From: an uncultured Mucispirillum sp.
GTDB taxonomy: Bacteria; Chrysiogenota; Deferribacteres; Deferribacterales; Mucispirillaceae
Assembly: GCA_944324465.1 (NCBI GenBank)
Contig: CALUWI010000004.1
Span: 94,398-158,397, forward strand
Length of the DNA: 64,000 bases
Direction of reading: 5' to 3'
Below, piece by piece: positions 48,903 through 58,598 of the stretch. Both the position numbers and the translations under genes were made by a program. Below the pieces are notes generated by a model. The model ran no database searches, was not told where the DNA came from, and was given only the letters and a program-made list of their open reading frames with translations. The first letter of the stretch is position 1; every line of letters starts with the position of its first letter.

Positions 48903-50611
48903 TTATTAAAAAAGGGGCAGCAATATCAAACGGTATTGCTATCGGTAAAGCATTAGTTATATGCCGCGATAAAATCAGTGTAAAAGGCTATAAAATACAA
49001 GATACTAATACTGAAATAGAAAAACTGCATACAGCTGTTTCTCATACCTCAAAACTTTTAGACCAGATGCAGCTTTTAAGTAAAACATATAAAGAGCTTT
49101 ATGATGTTTATAAACTTCTTTTAACTGATGAGTCATTTATTGGTAAAGCTGTTTCAATTATTGAAGAAGAAAAAGTTAATGCAGAATATGCTTTAAAAAA
49201 AGTAACTGATAACTTAATGAATAAACTTTCCCTTTCAGATAATGAATATTTTCAAGCAAGAATGCATGATATAAAAGATATATATATGCGTCTTGTCCGC
49301 TATATGTCAAATATTGTTGTAGAAAATATTGAAGAAGCAGATGAAAATTCTATTTTAATATTTAGTGATTTTACTGTTTCAGATATTGATTCTATGGTGA
49401 AAAAGAAAGTAAAAGGCTTTGTTTCTTCATCAGGCAATAAAATGAGCCATAAAAGTATAATTGTAAGGGAATCTGGTATTGTAGCAGTTTCTAATATTAA
49501 AAATATAGATACAGTTATAAAAACAGGCGATATAGTTATTGTAGACGGCTTTTTAGGCTATGTTTCTATTAATCCAGATGAAGCAACATTAAAAAAATAT
49601 AAAAAGAAAAAAGAAGATTATGAAAATTTCTTATATTCTGTAAAAAATGACCATGATACAACATGTAAAACAAAAGACGGCAGCATTGTTTCATTATATG
49701 CAAATATTAACAGTAATGATGAATTAACTCATATTAATGTACATGGATTAAATGGAGTAGGGCTTTACAGAACAGAGTTTTTATATATAAATAATGGGCT
49801 TTTATCAGAAGAAGAACAGTATAATATATATAAAACTGCACTGCTTGCACTGCGTAATAAACCACTTGTAATCAGAACTTTTGATTTAGGGGGTGATAAA
49901 ATAAGCAGATTTATGCCAAACTCTATAGAAGAAAACCCTGCACTTGGTCTTAGAGCTATTAGATACAGTATGAAATACAGGGATTTTTTCAGTGCACAGA
50001 TAAGGGCAGTTTTAAGAGCCGGCACATCTGGAGATATCCGTCTTTTACTGCCTATGATATCATCAGTTGATGAACTGCTGGAAGTAAAATCTATTATAGA
50101 AAGCGAAAAAAAACGGCTGCAGGAAATGAATATTCCATATAGAGATAACATTCCTGTAGGTATTATGATAGAAGTACCTTCTACTGCTATAGCTATTGAC
50201 AGGTTTATTAAATATGCAGATTTTTTCAGTATTGGCACTAATGATTTGATTCAGTATATGATAGGTGTTGATAGAAATAATGAAGATGTAAGCAGTCTTT
50301 ATTCCCCTGTACATCCTGCTATTTTATATACTTTAAAAAATATTTATGATAAGGTTTCAGAATCTGGCAAATCTATATCAATATGCGGAGAATTAGCTGG
50401 AGATGGCAGATATACTGCTGTTTTAATAGGGCTTGGATACCGTTCATTCAGCATGAACCCACGCTCATCTTATATGATACGAAAAATGCTTTCAACTTTT
50501 AATGTTGATGACTGTAAAAGGCTTGTAAATATTTTATTAAGCTGTGATACAATAGATGAAATTGAGGCATTAATTACTGATTTTAATGGAAAACAAATTT
50601 TGTCCGATTAA
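48899..50611 (+). CDS. ptsI: PTS enzyme I (phosphoenolpyruvate-protein phosphotransferase)
   Basis: 570 residues from a TTG start with GGAG upstream. The phospho-His is in KMSHKSIIVRESGIVAVSN (H184). The PEP-binding C-terminal domain includes GVGLYRTEFLY, IMIEVPSTA and SIGTNDLIQYMIGVDRNN. It starts the phosphate chain EI to HPr to EIIA to EIIB. All PTS parts lie in one operon here. After it there is no clear terminator. Confidence 0.95.
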   Translation: MIIKKGAAISNGIAIGKALVICRDKISVKGYKIQDTNTEIEKLHTAVSHTSKLLDQMQLLSKTYKELYDVYKLLLTDESFIGKAVSIIEEEKVNAEYALKKVTDNLMNKLSLSDNEYFQARMHDIKDIYMRLVRYMSNIVVENIEEADENSILIFSDFTVSDIDSMVKKKVKGFVSSSGNKMSHKSIIVRESGIVAVSNIKNIDTVIKTGDIVIVDGFLGYVSINPDEATLKKYKKKKEDYENFLYSVKNDHDTTCKTKDGSIVSLYANINSNDELTHINVHGLNGVGLYRTEFLYINNGLLSEEEQYNIYKTALLALRNKPLVIRTFDLGGDKISRFMPNSIEENPALGLRAIRYSMKYRDFFSAQIRAVLRAGTSGDIRLLLPMISSVDELLEVKSIIESEKKRLQEMNIPYRDNIPVGIMIEVPSTAIAIDRFIKYADFFSIGTNDLIQYMIGVDRNNEDVSSLYSPVHPAILYTLKNIYDKVSESGKSISICGELAGDGRYTAVLIGLGYRSFSMNPRSSYMIRKMLSTFNVDDCKRLVNILLSCDTIDEIEALITDFNGKQILSD

Positions 50612-50622
50612 TAATTATATAT

Positions 50623-50651
50623 TTGACAAATAATATAATTCTATTTATAAT
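50623..50651 (+). promoter_or_regulatory. Consensus sigma-70 promoter for the ABC exporter operon
   Basis: Perfect TTGACA (50623-50628), a 17-base spacer and perfect TATAAT (50646-50651). Transcription should begin near 50658, about 50 bases before the first ATG at 50711. It is the best promoter match in the window. Confidence 0.85.
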
Positions 50652-50710
50652 AATAATGTGAAGTATATAATATTTAGTAATAATAATTATATATTATGTT
50701 TAGGTGAATT

Positions 50711-51496
50711 ATGAAAAAAGTGATTATTTTACTTGTTGTAGTTGCAGTATTAGCAATAGGATTTTTTGCAGGATATAGATATTTATACAAAAAAGCTGAC
50801 AGTGTGTTTAAACTTTCTGGTGAAATACAGATGACACAGGTTGATGTTGCTTTTAAAGTGCCTGGCACTATTTCACATAGATATTTTTCAGAAGGTATGA
50901 CTGTTAAAAAAGACCAGCTTCTTGCAGAATTAAATAATGAAACATATCTAGTTCAGCAGAAAATGGCTAAAGCTAATGAAGATGTGGCAAAATGGGGTTT
51001 AGAAGAATTAAAAGCCAGCTTAAAAAAAGCAGGCACTACTAATAAAAATTTATTAGAGAAAACACAAGCTCAGCTTGATGCAGCTTCAGCAAACAGAGAG
51101 CTGGCAGATTATCAGTTATCATACACTAAACTTAATTCACCATTAAATGGAGTTATTTTAGCAGCTTATAAAGAAGAAGGTGAAGTTGTTGCAGCAGGTG
51201 CACCTGTATTTTCTATTGGTGATACAGAAAAGCTCTGGCTTAGAGCATATCTTCCTGAAACAAAATCAGATACTGTTAAATTAGGTCAGAAAATGATTAT
51301 AAAAATTGACAGCATGCCAAATGAAAAATTTGAAGGTAAAGTCGTTTTTATTTCTGATAAAGCAGAATTTACTCCAAAACAAATATACACTACAGAAGAA
51401 AGAGTAAAACTTGTTTATAAAGTAAAAATAGAAATTACAGATACAAAAGGTATCTTAAAACCAGGTATTCCAGCAGATGCATTTTTAGAGGAATAA
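50711..51496 (+). CDS. HlyD/YbhG-family membrane fusion protein
   Basis: 261 residues. An N-terminal anchor helix (about 4-22) precedes a lipoyl-like half-motif, a short coiled coil (about 75-135) and a second half (LNSPLNGVILAAYKEEGEVV). The C-terminal beta-barrel ends it. It should join the ABC pump to the outer face of the membrane. E. coli YbhG in the YbhFSR exporter is the nearest arrangement I know. The coiled coil is short, and no outer-membrane TolC gene is nearby. Confidence 0.85.
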   Translation: MKKVIILLVVVAVLAIGFFAGYRYLYKKADSVFKLSGEIQMTQVDVAFKVPGTISHRYFSEGMTVKKDQLLAELNNETYLVQQKMAKANEDVAKWGLEELKASLKKAGTTNKNLLEKTQAQLDAASANRELADYQLSYTKLNSPLNGVILAAYKEEGEVVAAGAPVFSIGDTEKLWLRAYLPETKSDTVKLGQKMIIKIDSMPNEKFEGKVVFISDKAEFTPKQIYTTEERVKLVYKVKIEITDTKGILKPGIPADAFLEE

Positions 51497-51500
51497 TCTA

Positions 51501-52421
51501 ATGCCTAAATCAGAATTGATTATTTCTGAAAACTTATCAAAATCATTTGGAGATAACCATGCGTTAGTAGATTTTTCTCTTTCTGTAAAACAGGGAGAAA
51601 TTTCTGGTATTGTAGGCCCTGACGGTGCAGGTAAAACTACAGCTATGCGTATATTATCTACAGTTTCTCTGCCTGACAGCGGCTCTTTATTTATTAATGG
51701 TGTGAATGCCTTAACAGATTATCGTGGAGCAAGAAAAAGTATTGGTTATATGAGCCAGAAATTTGGTTTATATATAGATATGAGTGTAGAGGAAAATATT
51801 CATTTCTTTGCAGATTTGCAGGGTGTTCCTAAATCAGAAATTAATGATAGAAAAAAAATGCTTTTAACAGCAAGTGGTATGTATCAGTTCCGCTCAAGGC
51901 TTGCTGGCAGACTTTCTGGTGGTATGAAGCAGAAACTTGCATTGTGCTGTGCATTAATCCATGAACCAAAAGTATTAATATTAGATGAGCCTACAAACGG
52001 GGTGGACCCTGTATCCCGCAGGGAATTCTGGCAGATATTAAACAGATTTGCGTCAGACGGTACAGCTATTGTATATGCTACAAGTTATCTTGATGAAGCA
52101 GAAAGATGCAATACAATTAACTTAATGAATAAAGGAAGTATTATTGCAGGTGGTCATTTAGAATATCTGCAGTCACTTCCAGATATAGATGTTATAGAAG
52201 TAAAAGGTGAAAAAGTCCGCAATATAATGGAAAATATACCTGCAAAATATGGTAAAGTATGGTCTTTTGGTTCAGCTTTGCATATACATGCACCAAAAGG
52301 TAGAAATTATGCGGAAAGTCTTAAAACTTTATTAAACAATAATTATGAAATATCTGTTATACCACCTTCGCTGGAAGATATTTTTACTTATCTTACATAT
52401 AAAGGTGATACAAATGAGTAA
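51501..52421 (+). CDS. ABC exporter ATPase, first subunit (YbhF N-half-like)
   Basis: 306 residues. Walker A is IVGPDGAGKTTAMRIL (with Asp in place of the usual Asn); the signature is RLSGGMKQKLALCCALIH; Walker B is VLILDEPTNGVDPVSRREFW. A C-terminal tail follows the ATPase. It matches the first half of YbhF, a double-ATPase protein in E. coli, but is a separate gene here. It overlaps the next ATPase by eight bases. Confidence 0.9.
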   Translation: MPKSELIISENLSKSFGDNHALVDFSLSVKQGEISGIVGPDGAGKTTAMRILSTVSLPDSGSLFINGVNALTDYRGARKSIGYMSQKFGLYIDMSVEENIHFFADLQGVPKSEINDRKKMLLTASGMYQFRSRLAGRLSGGMKQKLALCCALIHEPKVLILDEPTNGVDPVSRREFWQILNRFASDGTAIVYATSYLDEAERCNTINLMNKGSIIAGGHLEYLQSLPDIDVIEVKGEKVRNIMENIPAKYGKVWSFGSALHIHAPKGRNYAESLKTLLNNNYEISVIPPSLEDIFTYLTYKGDTNE

Positions 52422-53340
52422 TATTGCTGTTTCTGTTAAAAACCTGACAAAAAAATTTGGTGATTTTACTGCTGTATCAGATGTAACTTTTGATGTGGAA
52501 AAAGGTGAGATTTTTGGCTTTTTAGGAGCAAATGGTGCTGGTAAATCTACTACTATCAGAATGTTATGTGGTATTTTACCGCCAACTTCTGGCACTGGAA
52601 TTATTGCAGGATATGATGTTTTAAAAAATCCTGGAATGGTAAGGCAGAATATTGGATATATGAGCCAGAAATTTTCTTTATATGATGAGCTTACAGTTTA
52701 TGAAAATATGAAATTTTTTGCAAAATTATACTCTGTAGCTGGTAAAAATATAAACGATGCTGTATATGAAGCTGTTGAACAGGTTAAATTAAATGGATAT
52801 GAGCATGTAAAAACTAAAAGCCTTTCATCAGGTATAAAACAAAGGCTTTCTTTAGCATGTGCTATTATCCATAAACCTCAGATTATTTTTTTAGATGAGC
52901 CAACATCTGGTGTAGACCCAGTATCAAGAAGAAATTTCTGGGATTTAATTTATAATTTTGCATCAATTGGTGTTACAATATTTGTAACAACTCACTATAT
53001 GGATGAAGCAGAATACTGCGATAGAATAGCCATGATAAGCTCAGGCACACTTAAAGAAATAGGCACTCCAGAAGAACTTAAAACAAGTAAAATGATATGG
53101 AATGTATATAAAATCAAAGGCTTTGGCTTATATGATGTAGCTCAATCCATTTTAAGAATGGAAAATGTATTTGATGTAGGTCTGCTTTCTGATTCTATCC
53201 GTATTTTATCATCTAATTTAACTCCTGATGATATAATGAAATATTTAGATAAAAACGGCTATAAAGGTTATATTGTTGAGCAGGCAGAAGCTGTATTAGA
53301 AGATGTTTTTGTCAGCTTTGCCGGAGGTCAAAACAGATGA
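52414..53340 (+). CDS. ABC exporter ATPase, second subunit (YbhF C-half-like)
   Basis: 308 residues from the ATG at 52414 with AAAGG upstream. Walker A is FLGANGAGKSTTIRML; the signature reads LSSGIKQRLSLACA; Walker B is IIFLDEPTSGVDPVSRRNFW. It shares the fold and length of the preceding gene, suggesting an ATPase heterodimer. The stop overlaps the permease by four bases. Confidence 0.9.
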   Translation: MSNIAVSVKNLTKKFGDFTAVSDVTFDVEKGEIFGFLGANGAGKSTTIRMLCGILPPTSGTGIIAGYDVLKNPGMVRQNIGYMSQKFSLYDELTVYENMKFFAKLYSVAGKNINDAVYEAVEQVKLNGYEHVKTKSLSSGIKQRLSLACAIIHKPQIIFLDEPTSGVDPVSRRNFWDLIYNFASIGVTIFVTTHYMDEAEYCDRIAMISSGTLKEIGTPEELKTSKMIWNVYKIKGFGLYDVAQSILRMENVFDVGLLSDSIRILSSNLTPDDIMKYLDKNGYKGYIVEQAEAVLEDVFVSFAGGQNR

Positions 53341-54467
53341 GCATAAGAAGAATAAAAGCTATAAGCTATAAAGAATTTATTCATCTGTTTCGTGATATTA
53401 GAAGCCTTATGGTTATAATACTTGTGCCTGTAATACTTCTTGTATTATTTGGTTATGCATTAAAACTTGATGTAGAAAATGTAAGCATTGGTGTGCTTGA
53501 TTTTTCTAACAGTGAAAAAAGCAGAGAATATGTTGCTGCTTTTGATTCAACAAGTGCATTTAATGTAAACTATCACTTATCTACTTATGAAGAAGCAGAA
53601 TATCTGCTTGATACTAATAAAATTAAAATGATACTTGTTATTAAAAGTGATTTTGAAAAAGAGCTGAATACTGATTATAATACAAAAGTGCAGGCCATTA
53701 TTGACGGAAGTGATATAACAACAGCATCATCTATTATGAACTATGTAGCAGGAATTACAGCCGAATATAACAGGTCATTTATAGAGTATGTTTTAAGAAA
53801 CAATCAGATAAATGTATCTTTTGGAACAGTTATTCCAGAGATAAGATATTGGTTTAATGAAGATATGAGAAGTGTAAACTATCTTTTCCCTGGTCTTGTA
53901 GCTATTATTATGTCAGTTGTTGCTGGTTTTTTAACATCTTTAACTATTTCCAGAGAATGGGAAACAGGCACAATGGAACAGCTTATCCCTACACCAGTTA
54001 CAGAAGGGGAAGTAATTACTGGTAAACTTATCACTTATTTTTTAATAGGTTTAATAGATGTTATAATATATATACTTATGGGTGAATTTCTTTTCCATGT
54101 TCCATTAATGGGTAACTCATTATTAGTATTTTTATTTGCAACCATATTTTTAATGTGTATGCTTTCATTTGGTATTTTTGTAAGTATTGTTATGAAAAGC
54201 CAGTTAGCATCAAGCCAGGTAACAACAACTACAACAATGCTTCCTGCATTTTTACTGTCAGGATTTGTTTTTGATATAAATAATATGCCTGTAGTAATTC
54301 AGTGGATAACATATCTTTTCCCTGCAAGATATTTTGTAGATATTTTAAGGGGACTTTATTTAAAAGGTGTAGGAATAGAATATTTATATGTTAATGCAGG
54401 CTTTTTAATATTTTATTCTGTAATACTTCTTGTACTGTGCAGACTGTTATTTAAATTGAGAGCATGA
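53337..54467 (+). CDS. ABC-2 type permease (YbhS-like)
   Basis: 376 residues. One N-terminal helix (about 22-42), a large outside domain (about 45-175) and five C-terminal helices fit the ABC-2 layout. REWETGTMEQLIPTPV is the coupling segment of the family. Relatives export drugs, dyes or ions; the substrate is unknown. The stop overlaps the next permease by four bases. Confidence 0.9.
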   Translation: MSIRRIKAISYKEFIHLFRDIRSLMVIILVPVILLVLFGYALKLDVENVSIGVLDFSNSEKSREYVAAFDSTSAFNVNYHLSTYEEAEYLLDTNKIKMILVIKSDFEKELNTDYNTKVQAIIDGSDITTASSIMNYVAGITAEYNRSFIEYVLRNNQINVSFGTVIPEIRYWFNEDMRSVNYLFPGLVAIIMSVVAGFLTSLTISREWETGTMEQLIPTPVTEGEVITGKLITYFLIGLIDVIIYILMGEFLFHVPLMGNSLLVFLFATIFLMCMLSFGIFVSIVMKSQLASSQVTTTTTMLPAFLLSGFVFDINNMPVVIQWITYLFPARYFVDILRGLYLKGVGIEYLYVNAGFLIFYSVILLVLCRLLFKLRA

Positions 54468-55591
54468 TTATGAAAAATATAATGAATCGATTAATGGCAA
54501 TGCTTTATAAAGAATTTATTTACCTTATACGCGATAAAAAAATGCGTATAATAATTGTTGCTGTGCCAATAATACAGGCTGTTTTACTTGGTTATGCTGT
54601 AAATATGGATTTAAAGGAAGTAAAAACGGCAGTAGTTAATATGGATAATTCTATAGAAAGTAATGAGTTTATTGATTCATTTTTTTCAAGCAATATATTT
54701 ACTCAGGTTTCAGCATCTGATATGCACCAGGCAGAAGAACTTGTGCTTGGCGGCAAAGCATTAATGATAATAGTTATACCAAAAGGGTTTTCTGAACAGC
54801 TTAAAAACAACAGAACAGCACCAGTGCAGATTATTTTAGATGCCACTAACTCAGTAAATGCGGGTATGGCTTCAGGATATATTGTAAACCTTATTACAAA
54901 ATATAATGTAGAATATGTAGAAAGTAAGACTGGTTTTAAAAACAGTATGGGAGTAGATGTAGAGTATAGAACATGGTTTAATGATGATTTTGAAAGTAAA
55001 AATTTCTTTGTACCATCTATGCTTGCTATGCTTTTAATTATTGTAACAGTAATGCTTTCTGGTATGGCTATAGTGCAGGAAAAAGAATCAGGCACATTAG
55101 AACAGCTGACAGTAAGCCCAATTACTGCATGGGAATTTATTATTGGTAAAAGCATACCTTTTGCAATCGTCAGTTTTATAGATGTTTTATTAATTATTGC
55201 TATTTCAGTATTCTGGTTTGATATAAAAGTAACAGGCAGTTTTTCACTTCTGCTTTTTGCATCAGTTTTATATATAATGTGTACATTAGGTATAGGTCTT
55301 TTAATTTCTGCAATCAGCTCTACTCAGCAGCAGGCAACAATGAGTATGTTTATGATTATTTTCCCAGTAATACTTCTTTCTGGTTTTGCATTTCCTATAG
55401 TTAATATGCCGGAAGTAATACAGTGGATAACATATATTAACCCTATGCGGTATTATCTTGATATAATTGTAGGTGTATTTTTAAAAGGTCTTTATTTTGA
55501 CAGGCTTGAAGACCCTACATTTGCATTATTTATCTTAAGTGTATTGTATATTGGACTTGCAGCTTTATATTTAAGAAAAAAATTAAATTAG
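54464..55591 (+). CDS. ABC-2 type permease (YbhR-like)
   Basis: 375 residues with the same layout as the preceding permease. It has KEFIYLIRDKKMRIIIVAVP at the start, QEKESGTLEQLTVSP as coupling segment, and a C-terminal helix bundle. The two permeases are paralogues and probably form the membrane heterodimer of this pump. Confidence 0.9.
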   Translation: MIMKNIMNRLMAMLYKEFIYLIRDKKMRIIIVAVPIIQAVLLGYAVNMDLKEVKTAVVNMDNSIESNEFIDSFFSSNIFTQVSASDMHQAEELVLGGKALMIIVIPKGFSEQLKNNRTAPVQIILDATNSVNAGMASGYIVNLITKYNVEYVESKTGFKNSMGVDVEYRTWFNDDFESKNFFVPSMLAMLLIIVTVMLSGMAIVQEKESGTLEQLTVSPITAWEFIIGKSIPFAIVSFIDVLLIIAISVFWFDIKVTGSFSLLLFASVLYIMCTLGIGLLISAISSTQQQATMSMFMIIFPVILLSGFAFPIVNMPEVIQWITYINPMRYYLDIIVGVFLKGLYFDRLEDPTFALFILSVLYIGLAALYLRKKLN

Positions 55592-55599
55592 AAATATAT

Positions 55600-55923
55600 A
55601 TGCCGTCATCAAAAGAGTATCTTGATTTTATTTTAGACTGTTTATCAAATTTAGATAATATATCATATAAATCTATGATGGGTGAGTATCTGATATATTA
55701 TAATGGTAAGCATATTGCGGGAATTTATGATAACAGATTACTGCTTAAAAATGCAGATAATCTTTCATCTATTATGCATGAATATATTCTTGAAAAACCT
55801 TATCCAAATGCAAAAGATATGGTAGTTGCTGATGATATAGAAGATAAAGAGTATTTAGCAGATATATTTAACTTTTTATATGAAAGACTGCCATTTCCAA
55901 AAAAGAAAAATAGTAAAAAATAA
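55600..55923 (+). CDS. TfoX N-terminal domain protein
   Basis: 107 residues. The TfoX-N motif near residue 25 reads SMMGEYLIYYNGKHIAGI, with DNRLLLK following. Full TfoX (Sxy) regulates competence, but stand-alone TfoX-N proteins have no settled role. It lies eight bases after the permease and may be the last gene of that operon. The Lys-rich tail is unremarkable. Confidence 0.8.
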   Translation: MPSSKEYLDFILDCLSNLDNISYKSMMGEYLIYYNGKHIAGIYDNRLLLKNADNLSSIMHEYILEKPYPNAKDMVVADDIEDKEYLADIFNFLYERLPFPKKKNSKK

Positions 55924-55927
55924 AAAA

Positions 55928-55963
55928 TAAGCCTTATAAATTTTATACGATTTATAAGGCTTA
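55928..55963. terminator. Bidirectional rho-independent terminator
   Basis: A 13-bp perfect stem (TAAGCCTTATAAA with TTTATAAGGCTTA) encloses a 10-base loop. T-rich tails lie on both sides in their own strands. It should end both the exporter/TfoX operon and the convergent nitroreductase. Confidence 0.88.
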
Positions 55964-55969
55964 AAATTT

Positions 55970-56788
55970 TTATAAATAAGTAATATTATTAGGTTTTCTT
56001 GAAGTTATCTGACGAGTTTTATATACTGGCACTCCAAAAAGCTGTGCACCAGCAATATATTCATCATCTTTAAGTCCTAAAGCATCTCTTAATGGTTTAT
56101 AAACTCTTGCAACACTTGTGAAATAGCCAGCCCATACACAGCCAATATTATGAGCATGTGCAGAAAGTTCAAAATAAGCAAGGGCAGTGCTGCCGTCTTC
56201 TGCTTTCCATGCATATTTATCTGGAAGAACTGAAACAATAATATGTGGAGCATCTCTCATAATAACATCTTTTCCGCTTTTATATGCTCTTGCTAAAAGT
56301 TTATAATGAAGTGCATGTTCTTCTGGTACTTCTGATATATGTTCCTGCATATATTTAACAACTAAATCGCCCAATTTAGCAGTTTCTTCTCTTGATTTTG
56401 TAATAATCCATCTGTTATTGTGTGTATTTTTTGCAGAAGGTGCATATCTTACATTATCCATGATTTTATTAAGAGTTTCATCATCTACAGTATTTTTTCT
56501 AAAAACACGCACACTTCTTCTTGTTTTTATAAAAGTATCAAGCTGTTCAGGAGTAGCAAGTGTATCTTTATTTACTTTACTGAACTGTGCAGGGTCTAAA
56601 TTTTCTACATAACATGCTTCATGAGGGCAGAAAGCAACACACAGCCCGCAGGAAATACATTTAGAAGCATTTTTTTCATCAATATATGGTGAACGCTCAT
56701 CATCATTTTTAATAATTCCTGTTACACATACTGCTGAACATATCCCATCTTTTTTACATTTTTCTTTATCAAGGTGAAAAAATGGCAT
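55970..56788 (-). CDS. Nitroreductase-family protein with N-terminal 2x[4Fe-4S] ferredoxin domain
   Basis: 272 residues. The ferredoxin part has CKKDGICSAVC and CISCGLCVAFCPHEAC (residues about 10-60). The nitroreductase fold follows (RRSVRVFRKNTVDDETLNKIM; RYAPSAKNTHNN). It likely uses FMN and its clusters to reduce an unknown oxidised substrate. The ATG at 56788 has GGGAGG upstream and is preferred over 56809. The same layout is common in anaerobes. Confidence 0.9.
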   Translation of the reverse strand: MPFFHLDKEKCKKDGICSAVCVTGIIKNDDERSPYIDEKNASKCISCGLCVAFCPHEACYVENLDPAQFSKVNKDTLATPEQLDTFIKTRRSVRVFRKNTVDDETLNKIMDNVRYAPSAKNTHNNRWIITKSREETAKLGDLVVKYMQEHISEVPEEHALHYKLLARAYKSGKDVIMRDAPHIIVSVLPDKYAWKAEDGSTALAYFELSAHAHNIGCVWAGYFTSVARVYKPLRDALGLKDDEYIAGAQLFGVPVYKTRQITSRKPNNITYL

Positions 56789-56855
56789 AATTCCTCCCAA
56801 ATTATACATATTTTTATTTTTTATATATAAAAAATTAGCTAATTACAATAAAAAA

Positions 56856-57788
56856 TTATAGAAAAGCAAAAAATAAGCCAGCATTTCTTATAAATCCAGA
56901 TTTATAAAAGTGATTTTTTATAATACTGTCAATAAAATATATATTCCTTTTATTTTTAAGGCTGATAAATTCTTTTAATATTTTTTTCTGGTTACTGTTT
57001 AAAATATTTTCATACTGATTTAAAAAACATTCTGCCTGCATAATATTTTGAAAAACAGCCTGCTGCATATTTTTTCTGCCTTCTTTAAGTTTCTGCAGGG
57101 CAAATTTTAATGAATATGACTTTGCACCAAGAGTATTACTGCCATGCTGCCTGTAGTACATTGTAGGTTTATCTATATAGCTGATATGCCCAAATGCTGC
57201 AGCAGTTAAAGCAAGCCAGTAATCATGCATAATTGCATTTTTATTAATATGCCCGCATATTTCTTTTAATGGTTTATTAATCATAATAGTACAGCCGGAA
57301 ACAACATTGCCCATTAAAAGCCTGTTAAAAGAAATATTTTTTGTATTTAGTTTTTCACTTTTATTATGCGATTGATTTATTATATTTAAACTGCTGTCAG
57401 TAACTGTTTTATCCGTAAATACAAGAAGGGGAGTAGTAGCAGAATATTTTTTCTCAAGAGCAGTCATTTCTTTATATGTAATTTCTATTTTATTATCAAA
57501 CCATACATCATCATGGTCAGAAAACATAATATATTCAGCATTTGATTTATCCATTAAGGTAGAAAAATTTTCTTTTATACCCTGCCTTTTACTGTTTTGG
57601 CTGATGGAAAATATATTATTATATTGCTTTTTATAATTTTGTAATATATTTAATGTACTATCAGTAGATATATCATCATTAATGTATATGTGATAATCAT
57701 TGTAAGTTTGGTTTAAAATGGAATCAATTTGGCTTTCTATATATTTTTCAGAGTTATAAGAAGCCATTAAAATATCAATATTACTCAT
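56856..57788 (-). CDS. Glycosyltransferase family 2
   Basis: 310 residues. The GT-A start is DILMASYNSEKYIESQIDSI and the metal site is MFSDHDDVWF. The domain ends near residue 220 (YYRQHGSNTLGAKSY), a pattern common in rhamnosyl- and related transferases for surface polysaccharide. It stands alone with no polysaccharide cluster next to it. Donor and acceptor are unknown. Confidence 0.88.
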   Translation of the reverse strand: MSNIDILMASYNSEKYIESQIDSILNQTYNDYHIYINDDISTDSTLNILQNYKKQYNNIFSISQNSKRQGIKENFSTLMDKSNAEYIMFSDHDDVWFDNKIEITYKEMTALEKKYSATTPLLVFTDKTVTDSSLNIINQSHNKSEKLNTKNISFNRLLMGNVVSGCTIMINKPLKEICGHINKNAIMHDYWLALTAAAFGHISYIDKPTMYYRQHGSNTLGAKSYSLKFALQKLKEGRKNMQQAVFQNIMQAECFLNQYENILNSNQKKILKEFISLKNKRNIYFIDSIIKNHFYKSGFIRNAGLFFAFL

Positions 57789-57861
57789 AATATCTACTTT
57801 GAATTTTTTTTAAATTATATCATTTGATATAAACTTGTCAATCATTTATAGGATGGTAGTT

Positions 57862-58563
57862 ATGAAAATAAATATATCAGAAGTGTTTTATTCTACTCAG
57901 GGTGAAGGTAAATATATAGGAGCAGCTCAAGTTTTTATCAGGCTTTCAAAATGTCCCTTTGACTGCCCGTACTGCGATACAGATACGCAGGATAAAGAAT
58001 ACTTTGAAATAAATAATCATAAATATATTAATCCAGTATCAGCAGAAGAATTAGCAGAAATTGTTCTAAAAGAATTTGGAGCAGGTGATAATTTCCACAG
58101 TTATTCTATTACAGGCGGTGAGCCGTTAATTCATTATGAATTTGTAAAAGAACTTGCTGGCATTTTAAAGAATAAATCAAAAGCAAAGCTGTTTTTAGAA
58201 ACAAGCGGACTTATTACAAAATATTTTAAAGAGCTTGATGATATTTTTGATATTATGAGCATTGATATAAAAACTCATTCTGAAAAAGTATTAAAAAATC
58301 TGCCTGTTTTATTAGAAACTGTAAACAGCTTAAAACATACTGATTATTATTTAAAACTTTTACTGCCGGAAGATAATGCAAAAGAAATTATAGATTATAC
58401 AGCACTTGAGCTGCATAAATATAATATAAAAAATATTATTATTCAGCCTGTAGACAGTATAATCACGAAAGATACTATTGATTACTTGTATAATATGTAT
58501 TATAGTAAAAATATAGAAGCAAGAATAATTCCTCAAACACATAAAATTCTTGCGATACCATAG
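57862..58563 (+). CDS. queE: 7-carboxy-7-deazaguanine synthase
   Basis: 233 residues. The radical-SAM site is CPFDCPYC (C-x3-C-x2-C) near residue 31, after FYSTQGEGKYIG. SITGGEPLIH follows. QueE makes the deazaguanine core of queuosine. ATAGGATGG lies about ten bases before the ATG at 57862; an in-frame start at 57835 has no site. The other queuosine genes are not nearby. Confidence 0.93.
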   Translation: MKINISEVFYSTQGEGKYIGAAQVFIRLSKCPFDCPYCDTDTQDKEYFEINNHKYINPVSAEELAEIVLKEFGAGDNFHSYSITGGEPLIHYEFVKELAGILKNKSKAKLFLETSGLITKYFKELDDIFDIMSIDIKTHSEKVLKNLPVLLETVNSLKHTDYYLKLLLPEDNAKEIIDYTALELHKYNIKNIIIQPVDSIITKDTIDYLYNMYYSKNIEARIIPQTHKILAIP

Positions 58564-58592
58564 TTGACTTTTTACTTTAATAGTGATAAGAT
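58564..58592 (+). promoter_or_regulatory. Promoter for the coiled-coil/zapA genes, placed for a leaderless mRNA
   Basis: TTGACT (58564-58569), a 17-base spacer and TAAGAT (58587-58592). The ATG of the next gene is at 58599, six bases after the -10 box. No ribosome site precedes it. Confidence 0.6.
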
Positions 58593-58598
58593 TAGTTT

